From Pedobacter deserti (GTDB taxonomy: Bacteria > Bacteroidota > Bacteroidia > Sphingobacteriales > Sphingobacteriaceae), in assembly GCF_024436415.1 (NCBI RefSeq), contig NZ_JAFMZQ010000001.1, positions 1,922,001 through 1,986,000 on the forward strand: DNA of 64,000 bases. Direction: 5' to 3'. Under the pieces are notes generated by a model that saw only the letters and a program-made list of their open reading frames with translations, was not told the DNA's origin and did not search any database. Shown piece by piece: positions 17,568 to 25,979 of this stretch (positions within the stretch are counted from its first letter, which is position 1; each line of letters begins with the position of its first letter). Made by a program: the position numbers and the translations under genes.

Positions 17568-19181
17568 ATGAAATATACATATACACCACTATTGACTTTG
17601 CTTCTTGCGGGTGCTGTGCTCACAGGTTGTAAGAAGTCGCAGGAAATTTTCGAAGATCCATACGCAGGCGGTGTTCCTGCATTGGGTATCATAGTCGACC
17701 CACAGTCGGTCGCGTCGCCAGCATCTGGTAATGCAGGGACTGTGGTTACCATTAATGCAAAAGGACTGGTCAAGTACTGGGATGAAAAGAGACTTAAATT
17801 TCTTTTCAACGGTGAGGAAGCGACTATAAAAAATGTTACCGACAGTAAAATTGAGGTTGAAGTGCCAGCAACTGCTAGCACCGGGGTTACCTCTTTTGTA
17901 GTCGATGGGCAATTGGTGTTCGGACCCGATTTCAGCGTGCTTGGTAAAGTGACTAAGGATCCTACATTTAGAGCGATCAACGGTGCCAATGGTTATGTGA
18001 CCAAGATTAAGGAAGTAGCTAACGGTAACCTCATCTTCCTTGGCAATTTCGACAATTTCGACAACAAAGGTAACGTTCGACGCATCAACAAGATTGCACG
18101 AACGACCAAAGACGGAGTTTTTGATCGTACTTTCCAGATTGGAAATGGCGCAACCGGGCAGTTGAATGACATGGCCATTATTGGCAGTCAATTTTTCCCT
18201 GTAGGAGGTTTCGGCGGATTTGCTCAACGTGGCGGGATCAGCAACATCACCCGTATTGCTAACAACGGTGTAATTGACACCATGAAGGTAATTACTTACG
18301 AAAAGCGTGAGCGTTTTGTCCCCACATTCAATGGAGGAACAGACGGCGGTATTGATAATGCTTACGCCAGGGACGGAAAAGTTATCATATCCGGTAATTT
18401 CCGTTACTATGTATCCAGACGATACGATCAGCCTACGCGGGACTATAAAGACAGTACCATTTTGGATAGTATTGAAATGCGCCAGCTTGCACGGTTAAAT
18501 CCAACTGACGGTACACTTGACAAAACCTGGAGATTTGATCCGAATGCAGTGGGTTACAAGGGTGAGCTAGGTAAAGGCTTGCCAGGCGCTAACGGTCCTA
18601 TCCGTACTATTATGCACGACGATGGAAAGATTCTGGTATTTGGCAGGTTTACTACGTTCGATAATACAAATGTGGGCAGTATCGTACGTCTGAACGCAGA
18701 CGGTTCAATCGATCAAACATTTAATCCGGGCGGAGCAGGTGCAGATCAGGATATCCTGTCTGTTAGTTACAACGCCACACTAAACAAATATTTAATTGTT
18801 GGGGCATTTAGAAACTATAACGGCGCTGCTGCACCTTTTATGGCGATGCTTAATTATAACGGCACATTAGATCAATCTTTCCAGGTTAAAAATATAACCG
18901 GAGGTCTGCCAGAATATGCAAAGATTTTGAGTGATGGACTAATCGTAATCGGCGGATCTTTCAAGTCTTACGGCGGTACCATAAGAAATGGGTTCATGAT
19001 TTTGGATCAGACAGGTAGTCTTGCAGCTGGATATAACAATATTGGAAACGTCCTTGGAGGAGTATCTGATGTATTAGAGACAACATCTGCTGAAGGCAAA
19101 CGTGCACTGCTTATTGTTGGAGGTTTCTTCACATTCGATAATGTGCCAACGAATAGAATAGTAAGGGTAACTTTGGATTAG
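17568..19181 (+). CDS. lipoprotein with IPT/TIG domain and delta-60 repeats (DUF5008-like)
   Basis: 537 residues. Lipobox LTGC and then KKSQEIFEDPYAGG. About residues 40-125 form an IPT/TIG Ig-like fold (SPASGNAGTVVTINAKGL, VEVPATASTGVTSFVVDG). The remainder has delta-60-type repeats, visible as recurring units such as ARLNPTDGTLDKTW, VRLNADGSIDQTFNPGG and AMLNYNGTLDQSF, each near a GxF strand; these likely build a beta-propeller. Probable surface binding protein. I recall the family as DUF5008, but could not check it. Confidence 0.75.
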   Translation: MKYTYTPLLTLLLAGAVLTGCKKSQEIFEDPYAGGVPALGIIVDPQSVASPASGNAGTVVTINAKGLVKYWDEKRLKFLFNGEEATIKNVTDSKIEVEVPATASTGVTSFVVDGQLVFGPDFSVLGKVTKDPTFRAINGANGYVTKIKEVANGNLIFLGNFDNFDNKGNVRRINKIARTTKDGVFDRTFQIGNGATGQLNDMAIIGSQFFPVGGFGGFAQRGGISNITRIANNGVIDTMKVITYEKRERFVPTFNGGTDGGIDNAYARDGKVIISGNFRYYVSRRYDQPTRDYKDSTILDSIEMRQLARLNPTDGTLDKTWRFDPNAVGYKGELGKGLPGANGPIRTIMHDDGKILVFGRFTTFDNTNVGSIVRLNADGSIDQTFNPGGAGADQDILSVSYNATLNKYLIVGAFRNYNGAAAPFMAMLNYNGTLDQSFQVKNITGGLPEYAKILSDGLIVIGGSFKSYGGTIRNGFMILDQTGSLAAGYNNIGNVLGGVSDVLETTSAEGKRALLIVGGFFTFDNVPTNRIVRVTLD

Positions 19182-19213
19182 TGATGAGAGATATAACAGA
19201 AAACCTGATGAAT

Positions 19214-19227
19214 AATAAACTAAAGAT
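19214..19227 (+). repeat. 14-bp element, third copy (one mismatch)
   Basis: AATAAACTAAAGAT, 13 of 14 to the copies at 9454 and 10761, ends 1 nt before the ATG at 19229 and supports that start. Confidence 0.45.
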
Positions 19228-19228
19228 T

Positions 19229-21031
19229 ATGAAAACATTGAAGATGAAAGCCTGTTTAGGTGCGGCCGCCATGTTCCTGGCAGTGATCACCTCATCCTGT
19301 AACAAGGATTTTGACAAGGTAATTCCTGGTTCGCCCGATAACAACACCGACATTACCTATAAAACACCTAAAGTGCTTTATATCATTGCCGACGGCGCCA
19401 GGGGTCTGTCGGTACGGGACGCTAATGTTCCTAACATTAAGTCATTATTGCCTACCTCCATTTATACATGGAACTCGCTGGCAGACGTTAATGCGTTGAA
19501 CTCTACAAACTGGGCAGATATGATGACTGGTGTAATGAAAGAAAAGCATAACATTACAACAGAGGATTTCGCAAACAATAAGCTGAGCGATTATCCGGTA
19601 ATCTTCAAGCGTTTAAAGGAAGTCGACGCGAATATTAAAGTCGCTTCGTTTGCTTCAACAGCGGCTTTCAAGAACAACCTGATGGCAGATGCAGATGTGT
19701 CTCAGTTGTACAGTAATGATGATCAGGTTAAAGCCGGTATCATCGATTACCTTAAGGGCGAGGCGGCTTCTGTTGTAGTAGGACAGTTTTCTAACATTCA
19801 GAAAGCGGGGCTAGCCTCTGGTTTCGATAACGAGTTCGCTACTTACAAGACAGCTATTGAGCAGTTCGACGCACAAGTTGGCGAGATCCTGAATACCTTG
19901 AAGAGCCGCGCTAATTACCCGAAAGAAAATTGGCTGGTTATTATTACTTCAAGTCGTGGCGGTACTTATGCATTACCCCCTGCGCAGGACGACAAAACCT
20001 TGTTCAGTAACACCAATGCAAATACGTTCACGATTTTCCATAGTGCAAGCTATAACCAAACAATCGTAGCTAAGCCGTTCCTGGGTAACATCTTCGACGC
20101 TAAATCTGTTCGTTTTAAAGGCGAGCCGGACAAGACTCAGGCCCTCTTAGATCCAGTTAAATCTGCTCAGTATTTTAACTTCGGCGAACAGGGAAGTTTT
20201 ACGGTATCTGTAAAGATTAAAAAGCACAAAACCAAGAACACAGGTCGTGGTGATTACTATTATGCGTGGCCTTCTATCTTAGGTAAGCGTGATAATACCG
20301 GATGGGGAGGAGCCTCCGGCCGCCCAGGTTGGGATATTTGTTTATTCTATAATGGATGGCGTTTCTATGCTGCAGGTGGTGATGGCGATATGTTGAATGG
20401 TGTAGAGGTTGCCGGGGCAGACTTTAGTGGAAATGCATGGCATGATCTCACTTTTGTTGTAGAGAGGAAAGCTGACAAAGCAACATATGTGCGCCTATAT
20501 ACAGACGGTGTCAACGGGATGACCAATAAGCTTACCGGTGCAAGTACTGCAAATCCTGTTGCCGGTGAGTTCAAGCTTCCTGCTAATACAAAAGTTAACT
20601 TTGATAACAATGCGCCGCTCCGTTTAGGCTGGACCAGTGGCGAGACTGATGGACAATACGGAATTATTGACGTAGAATTGGCAGAATACAAAATATGGGG
20701 CGTGGCGCTGTCGGAAACCGTGATTAAACAGCTTGCTTGTGAGCCTGAAATGGATGAGAACGCACCGAATTATGACGATTTAGTTGGCTACTGGAGACTT
20801 GATGAGGGATCTGGTAATGTGTTAAAGGATCAAATATTTGGGAATAATTTTACACTCCAAGGTACTTACTCGTGGAGTACGTTCTCGGAGTTGTTGTGTA
20901 CACCAAACAACACAACGCTGAATACTCTGGTACCTAAAAACGCGGATATTCCAGCTCAAATTCTTAGTTGGTTCAATATTGCCCGTCAGGAAGAGTGGGG
21001 TATCGATGGCAGGGTTTGGATCTCTAACTAA
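19229..21031 (+). CDS. lipoprotein with degenerate alkaline-phosphatase-like domain and LamG domain (DUF4983-like)
   Basis: 600 residues from MKTLKMKACLGAAAMFL, chosen because it gives a signal peptide with lipobox TSSC; the frame is open from 19181. The N-terminal half resembles the alkaline phosphatase/phosphodiesterase superfamily (KVLYIIADGARGLSVRDANVPNI, STNWADMMTGVMKEKHNI, FDAQVGEILNTL). The usual DxxxH segment is replaced (QFSNIQKAGLAS) and the SDHG metal motif reads SSRG, so catalysis is doubtful. The second half is a LamG/concanavalin-like fold (FTVSVKIKKHKTK, HDLTFVVERK, LRLGWTSGETDG, VGYWRLDEGSGNVLKDQ). Probable glycan-binding role. Confidence 0.75.
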   Translation: MKTLKMKACLGAAAMFLAVITSSCNKDFDKVIPGSPDNNTDITYKTPKVLYIIADGARGLSVRDANVPNIKSLLPTSIYTWNSLADVNALNSTNWADMMTGVMKEKHNITTEDFANNKLSDYPVIFKRLKEVDANIKVASFASTAAFKNNLMADADVSQLYSNDDQVKAGIIDYLKGEAASVVVGQFSNIQKAGLASGFDNEFATYKTAIEQFDAQVGEILNTLKSRANYPKENWLVIITSSRGGTYALPPAQDDKTLFSNTNANTFTIFHSASYNQTIVAKPFLGNIFDAKSVRFKGEPDKTQALLDPVKSAQYFNFGEQGSFTVSVKIKKHKTKNTGRGDYYYAWPSILGKRDNTGWGGASGRPGWDICLFYNGWRFYAAGGDGDMLNGVEVAGADFSGNAWHDLTFVVERKADKATYVRLYTDGVNGMTNKLTGASTANPVAGEFKLPANTKVNFDNNAPLRLGWTSGETDGQYGIIDVELAEYKIWGVALSETVIKQLACEPEMDENAPNYDDLVGYWRLDEGSGNVLKDQIFGNNFTLQGTYSWSTFSELLCTPNNTTLNTLVPKNADIPAQILSWFNIARQEEWGIDGRVWISN

Positions 21032-21049
21032 TTTTAATTTAGAAAAGTA

Positions 21050-22480
21050 ATGAAAAGAATTTTAACATATACGCAGATCGGCCTTTTGGCCGCTGCGTTC
21101 CTGGCATCTTCTTGTGAGCGAGAAAAGTTGGACGATGTGTTTGCAGAGGGGCAGTTCAAGTCCGTTAGCGTTTCGATGCCAAAAGAGGTAGTTGTTGGTA
21201 CAGGAAGCAACGCAACACTTTCTTCTGATGCATTAACCTTACCGGTTACCATTAATTTTGACGCGCCAACTTCGAGGGCATTTGTCGTAAACCTGAGTTC
21301 AAATGTTGATACTATTCAAACGCTGATTGATAACAATACGCTTCCGGCAGGTACCATTGCACTTGGGGAGGGTGATTTTTCTTTGCCACCGGTGTTAAAT
21401 GTACCAATCGGGGTAACCAGTGCATCTTTTGATCTGGTTATCGGTAGGTCTTTCCTGGAGCGAAATCATGGAAAAAATGTAGCATTGGCTGTAAAGGTTA
21501 CAGACGCAGCAAAAGGTAATGCGATTAAAGCAGGACAAAACTCTACTGTGCTTACCATTAAGACAGGAGAGGTACTTACAGCAGATGATGTCCATTTGGT
21601 TGGTTTTAATACACAGAGCAATGTTACAACTGTGTCGACCTTTTCAAGAGGTTCTCAGGATATCACTGTTTCGATACCGTTGGTATTAACAGGTGAAGCT
21701 GGCTCTCCGTTTACGGTTGATGTTGCTGAGGCTCCTGAGGTGGTTGCCCAAATAACCCCTCAGCATGAACTCATTCCGGATGCCGAATGGAGCATCGTAG
21801 CTACCAACATCCGTTTTGTAACCAATTCAAATGTTGCTACTCTAGAAATTAGTGCGCGCAGAAACAAACTTACGTCTGTAGCTCAGGGCGGCAAAATGTG
21901 GGCTGTTGGTTTAAAGCTAACTAACCCTAGCCGTTACGTGCTCAATGAGAACAAGAGTTCATTAGTTGTCGTATTTAACCCAGACACTTTCCGTCCATAC
22001 AATGATTCGGGACCGTTCCGTGTGTTAGGTGCTATAGGTGCTACCTCGCCAATGATTGTTGCTGCGGAGTACGATTATGGTGGTCAGGGAATCTCTTATA
22101 ACGATAACAATAGTAAAGACGGAGACGCGAATTTCCGTTATCCTGACGGAGTAGATGTATCGGCTGACTACAATCCTCGATCAGTTATCGGCTGGACAAA
22201 TGCAGGCGAATGGCTAACTTATTCGGTGATTGTCGAAGAAGCTGGTGTTTATGAGATGAACATGATCGCTGGTGCTAATAATGCCGATGGTCGTTATAAG
22301 GTTGAATTTGGCAGCACTGTGGTAGCTGAAAATAAGGCTGCTACAAATACAGGAGGTCATAACAACCAGCAACCGCACTATTCAGAAGTGACTTTACCTG
22401 CAGGCAGACACATTATGAAGGTGACCTGGACTGCTGGTAACCATGACTGGAGAGGTATTGTTTTCAAACGTCTCAGATAA
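21050..22480 (+). CDS. DUF1735-type lipoprotein with C-terminal CBM6-like carbohydrate-binding module
   Basis: 476 residues with lipobox ASSC followed by EREKLDDVF. Residues of about 30-175 look like a DUF1735 (BT_3987 N-terminal-like) Ig-fold domain (LTLPVTINFDAPTSRAFVVNL, LPAGTIALGEGDFSLPP, VTSASFDLVIGRSFL), and a second similar domain follows. The last 150 residues carry CBM6 features: AAEYDYGGQGISYNDNNSKD, YRYPDGVD-like spacing, VIGWTNAGEWLTYSVIV and LPAGRHIMKVTW. The clearest carbohydrate-binding evidence in the cluster. No catalytic domain. Confidence 0.82.
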   Translation: MKRILTYTQIGLLAAAFLASSCEREKLDDVFAEGQFKSVSVSMPKEVVVGTGSNATLSSDALTLPVTINFDAPTSRAFVVNLSSNVDTIQTLIDNNTLPAGTIALGEGDFSLPPVLNVPIGVTSASFDLVIGRSFLERNHGKNVALAVKVTDAAKGNAIKAGQNSTVLTIKTGEVLTADDVHLVGFNTQSNVTTVSTFSRGSQDITVSIPLVLTGEAGSPFTVDVAEAPEVVAQITPQHELIPDAEWSIVATNIRFVTNSNVATLEISARRNKLTSVAQGGKMWAVGLKLTNPSRYVLNENKSSLVVVFNPDTFRPYNDSGPFRVLGAIGATSPMIVAAEYDYGGQGISYNDNNSKDGDANFRYPDGVDVSADYNPRSVIGWTNAGEWLTYSVIVEEAGVYEMNMIAGANNADGRYKVEFGSTVVAENKAATNTGGHNNQQPHYSEVTLPAGRHIMKVTWTAGNHDWRGIVFKRLR

Positions 22481-22509
22481 TTAGGTATTAACTTTTAATG
22501 ATATTTGAT

Positions 22510-23586
22510 ATGAATAAGTTATTGAAGCCCCTTTTGTTTTTGTTCTTTGCCGCTGCCATTGCATCATGTTCAAAAACTGACGACCCGGGTTTAACTTTCG
22601 AACCGGAAGGCACTATGCCTGTTGTAGACTTTGATATCACTGCAGGTGATGATCCGTTTACCTGGAAGTTTACCAACAAAACCTCGAACTTTAAAGAGGT
22701 AACCTGGCGATTTGGGGACGACAGCGTTGCCTACGATAATGCTCCGGAGCACGTGTACATGACAACCGGAAAGTTTCAGGTTACCTTAACCGCCACATCT
22801 GAGTCGGGCAAAACAGCCCAGGTATTAAAGGAAATTACTATTGATCCGAATAAAATTGTTGGAGTTACCGCACAGAAGACAGCCACCCCAAACAAACTGG
22901 CCTTTGCTGCTGAAACCGATCCTAGCGTGCAGGTTAAGGCTTTGAAGTGGACGCTTACTGATAAATCGAGACCAAGCCCGAGAGTCAGCACGAGTGAATC
23001 CCTTACGCCGCAATTCGATCTGCCAGCGGGTGCGATATCACCGGTTGAAGTACGGTTGACAACAAACAAGGGTTCAGTAGCCGTTGTTACCAAAGATGCA
23101 GGTACTGAAGGTATTGTTACCAATTTTATGACGAGTCTGGTTGCCTACAATGTATCTGAAGAAGGTGGATTTAACAACGAAAAATCAGATCGCCTGTTCG
23201 ACAAAACGACTGACGATAAGTTTGTACTCGGATGGTCTTCAGGAAAGACCTGGAATGTGATCATGGAATTCGCAGGTCCGGAAAAGATGATCTACTATAG
23301 TTTATCGAACGGAAATGACTCACCAGGCAGGTCTCCTAAGAGCTGGACTATGGAAGGTTCAAACGATAAGGCCACATGGACTCTGGTTGATTCCAAGACT
23401 ATGGATAAGCATTTTCACCAGCAACTGGTAGATCGGGGTTTCCCGAACACCAATGCTGGAACAAGGTGGATTAAAATGTATTTTGGCGTAGATAACCCGG
23501 GTTCTTATAAATACTATCGGTTCACGATCACCTCCAACTTTGGCGACGGATTATTGCAGTTCGGGAATATTATCCTTTTCAAGTAA
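22510..23586 (+). CDS. PKD and discoidin-like domain lipoprotein, paralog 1
   Basis: 358 residues from MNKLLKPLLFLFFAAAIASC (lipobox IASC), an opening parallel to paralog 2; an ATG four codons earlier is less likely. About residues 40-115 form a PKD domain (WRFGDDSVAYDNAPEHVYMTT), followed by an Ig-like stretch and a C-terminal discoidin-like domain (KSWTMEGSNDKATWTLVDS, YKYYRFTITSNFGDGLLQFG). It is highly similar along its length to the gene at 23728, so the two are tandem duplicates. A strong terminator follows, marking the end of the main transcript. Confidence 0.85.
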   Translation: MNKLLKPLLFLFFAAAIASCSKTDDPGLTFEPEGTMPVVDFDITAGDDPFTWKFTNKTSNFKEVTWRFGDDSVAYDNAPEHVYMTTGKFQVTLTATSESGKTAQVLKEITIDPNKIVGVTAQKTATPNKLAFAAETDPSVQVKALKWTLTDKSRPSPRVSTSESLTPQFDLPAGAISPVEVRLTTNKGSVAVVTKDAGTEGIVTNFMTSLVAYNVSEEGGFNNEKSDRLFDKTTDDKFVLGWSSGKTWNVIMEFAGPEKMIYYSLSNGNDSPGRSPKSWTMEGSNDKATWTLVDSKTMDKHFHQQLVDRGFPNTNAGTRWIKMYFGVDNPGSYKYYRFTITSNFGDGLLQFGNIILFK

Positions 23587-23624
23587 TATGTCTGAATTGT
23601 CTTAAACTTGATGACTTCAAAGAA

Positions 23625-23648
23625 GGGCGCCCAAATGGCGCCCTTTTT
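23625..23648 (+). terminator. intrinsic terminator after PKD paralog 1
   Basis: Perfect 7-bp GC stem GGGCGCC/GGCGCCC with a 5-nt loop, followed by five T. It lies 39 nt after the stop and separates the two PKD paralogs transcriptionally. Confidence 0.9.
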
Positions 23649-23661
23649 CGTTCTATCACAT

Positions 23662-23691
23662 TTTGATTACACTGGCACATCCGTAGTTTTT
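23662..23691 (+). promoter_or_regulatory. predicted promoter of PKD paralog 2
   Basis: TTTG (23662-23665), 18-nt spacer, TAGTTTTT (23684-23691; 7 of 8 to TAnnTTTG). It is directly after the terminator and 36 nt before the ATG, so paralog 2 may be expressed on its own. Confidence 0.45.
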
Positions 23692-23727
23692 TAGCGCTAT
23701 TTTTGCTATAACATTAAAAAACAACGC

Positions 23728-24798
23728 ATGAAAAAATTAATTAAACCATTGATGTTCATCTTTCTTGCAACAGCAGTTATTGCCTGTTCGAAAGAGACAC
23801 CAGTCGAAGTCGTCGAAGACGAAGGGACCCGGCCCGTCGTTGACTTCGCAGTAGAACCAGGAGATGACCCCTTTACCTGGAAGTTTACCAACAACTCGTC
23901 AGACTTTAAGGAAGTGACCTGGCGTTTTGGAGATGACAGTGTTGCCTACAGTAACGACCCCGAACACGTTTACATGACAACCGGTACATTTCAGGTTACG
24001 CTCACAGCTACTTCCGAATCTGGAAAAACTTCGCAGTATTTGAGAGAGATCACCATTGACCCGAATGAGATCTTAGGCATCAGTGCTACGAAAACCGGTA
24101 CACCGAATGAGCTGGCTTTCAAGGCGCAAACGGATTTAGATATTGAATCTATTGAGTGGAGGTTCACAGATAATTCGACGCCAGCAACTAAAACGTTTAT
24201 TTCTGACGATTTGGAGCCACTATATAAGGTGCCTACCGGGGTAATTGTTCCGGCTAGAATCCAGCTGACCACCAAAAAGGGTTCTGTTGCAATCATTACC
24301 AAAGATGCCAGTACTGAAGGTATCGTGACCAATTTTATGGATGCGATGGTAGGGTATACCGTTACAGAAGACAATACCGGTAACGCCAACGAGAACGCAA
24401 CGAAGTTGTTCGACAGAAAAGATGACAACAAATTTCTGATCGGTTGGGCGGCGGACAAAGTCTGGAACGTAACCATGGAGTTCTCGAGCGCTCAGACCTT
24501 GAAATTCTATAGCATCGGTAACGGAAACGATTCGCCAGATAGGGATCCGAAAATCTGGACTATGGAAGGATCTAACGACGGCGAGAACTGGACAATCCTT
24601 GATTCGCGTTCCATGGAAAAACACTGGACAGACCAGTTGCTCGAAAGAGGATTTCCAAATACGGACGCCGGTCTGGACTGGAAGAAGTTCTACTTTGCGG
24701 TTAGCAACCCTGGATCTTACAAATACTATCGCTTAAACATCAACGAGAACTTCGGTAGCGGTGCGATCCAGTTCGGCGAGGTGATTCTATTCAAGTAG
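23728..24798 (+). CDS. PKD and discoidin-like domain lipoprotein, paralog 2
   Basis: 356 residues, lipobox VIAC, then SKETPVEVVEDEG. Same layout as paralog 1: PKD (WRFGDDSVAYSNDPEHVYMTT), Ig-like middle, C-terminal discoidin-like domain (KIWTMEGSNDGENWTILDS, YKYYRLNINENFGSGAIQFG). The PKD part is almost the same in both copies, while the signal peptide, linker and middle part have diverged. It is separated from the rest of the cluster by a terminator and has its own candidate promoter. Role: surface binding, ligand unknown. Confidence 0.85.
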   Translation: MKKLIKPLMFIFLATAVIACSKETPVEVVEDEGTRPVVDFAVEPGDDPFTWKFTNNSSDFKEVTWRFGDDSVAYSNDPEHVYMTTGTFQVTLTATSESGKTSQYLREITIDPNEILGISATKTGTPNELAFKAQTDLDIESIEWRFTDNSTPATKTFISDDLEPLYKVPTGVIVPARIQLTTKKGSVAIITKDASTEGIVTNFMDAMVGYTVTEDNTGNANENATKLFDRKDDNKFLIGWAADKVWNVTMEFSSAQTLKFYSIGNGNDSPDRDPKIWTMEGSNDGENWTILDSRSMEKHWTDQLLERGFPNTDAGLDWKKFYFAVSNPGSYKYYRLNINENFGSGAIQFGEVILFK

Positions 24799-24834
24799 CT
24801 CCTCAGATTGGTTTAGCGATATTTTATAATTTAG

Positions 24835-24873
24835 TCCTCAAGGTGTGTGTAAGAACCACTTTGAGGATTTTTT
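24835..24873 (+). terminator. intrinsic terminator at the end of the SusCD cluster
   Basis: 11-bp stem TCCTCAAGGTG with CACTTTGAGGA (one G-T pair), 11-nt loop, then six T. It ends the plus-strand cluster before the convergent gene at 24878. Confidence 0.85.
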
Positions 24874-24877
24874 GTTT

Positions 24878-25948
24878 TTACCGCGGTTGATACTCATACG
24901 GTAACTGATCGCCAATACGCTTGCGTCCCCAAAAACCGCTGATCAAAAAACTCCGATAATCTACATAGCTGCCTTTTGCATCGATCTTCGCCTGTTTTAA
25001 ATAGGGTTTCATAATCGACCCGGTCTTTTCCATGTATTGCTCAAGGCTTTCCTTATCCATGTTCCGATCTGCGGATGCGGCTTTTTTACGGTCGAAAACA
25101 GTATACATCCTACTCGGCAGTTCAATGGTTACGAAAGTGCTGTCAGCCCGGTAAGCAATTTGGTCAAGCGAAACCGGTCGTGGGTCAATCTGCATCGGAT
25201 TAACCCCGTTCTTAATAGAGTAGGTGAGAAAGCCCTCTTCTCGGAGTTGATTATTATAAAAAGCCCGGAAATAGTGCATGAGCGAACCCTCGTAAGCTAG
25301 CTTCCTGTTTTCCTGCCAGACTGCCTTTTGTGCTTCGCTGCCCTCCAGTTCTTCAAAAATACACTGACCGTCGTAGCTTGTAGTACCCGTAGCCTGGTTA
25401 AAACGGAAGTTCCGCAACAGATATTTGATTCGATAGCCTAAGCTCTGGTTGTCGATAATCAGAAAGTCATCCGTTACGCCCTCAATAATTTTTTTATTCG
25501 TGCTGAAATCGATGATCTGCGGATTAACCAGTTTACACTGTTTGGCATTGCCCGACTCTCCGATGAAGTTCTTGATGAATATCTTCATAAACTTTTCCCG
25601 GGCAGCGTTATTTCCGATGACGACCTCTTTAAGGATTATTGCCTTATCGGCCATGCGTATGTCCAGTACAGGCGAAATCGCCTGAATGTTGGTGTTTTGC
25701 TTCACAGGCTGGTAACCCATCATATTAACCACCACCTGATAAGTGCCGGGCAACAGGTTTTTGAATGCAAAGCCGCCGTCTTTAGTCGACCGTGTGATGC
25801 TTTGCGAGCCATCGATAAAAACCGTGGCAGCTTCTATCGGTTCGCCTTTGCTGTTTTTTACAAATCCGGAAATGGTAAAGGTTTGCTGTGCCATACCCGT
25901 AAAAATGGCTGACGATAGCAGGAGGAGCGTTAATATAAACCTGATCAT
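24878..25948 (-). CDS. exported protein with carboxypeptidase-regulatory-like domain
   Basis: 356 residues from MIRFILTLLLLSSAIFTGMAQ, a clear signal peptide; the frame extends 58 codons further upstream but those overlap the neighbouring gene. About residues 22-110 form a transthyretin-like fold (FTISGFVKNSKGEPIEAATV, GGFAFKNLLPGTYQVVVNMMGYQ). The rest (AAREKFMKIFIKNFIGESGNAKQC, YRIKYLLRNFRF, QPRPVSLDQI-like region) matches the common Bacteroidota family of unknown function that follows such a domain. Last gene of a probable minus-strand group with the pseudo-receiver and the pirin gene. Confidence 0.8.
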   Translation of the reverse strand: MIRFILTLLLLSSAIFTGMAQQTFTISGFVKNSKGEPIEAATVFIDGSQSITRSTKDGGFAFKNLLPGTYQVVVNMMGYQPVKQNTNIQAISPVLDIRMADKAIILKEVVIGNNAAREKFMKIFIKNFIGESGNAKQCKLVNPQIIDFSTNKKIIEGVTDDFLIIDNQSLGYRIKYLLRNFRFNQATGTTSYDGQCIFEELEGSEAQKAVWQENRKLAYEGSLMHYFRAFYNNQLREEGFLTYSIKNGVNPMQIDPRPVSLDQIAYRADSTFVTIELPSRMYTVFDRKKAASADRNMDKESLEQYMEKTGSIMKPYLKQAKIDAKGSYVDYRSFLISGFWGRKRIGDQLPYEYQPR

Positions 25949-25979
25949 GATTGCGAAAATTGATTGTTTAGCTAATATA

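Noticed and set aside
4848..24798. Horizontal transfer of the SusCD cluster by a mobile element
   Set aside because: No integrase, transposase, tRNA border or direct repeats were seen at the ends; base composition does not clearly differ by eye.
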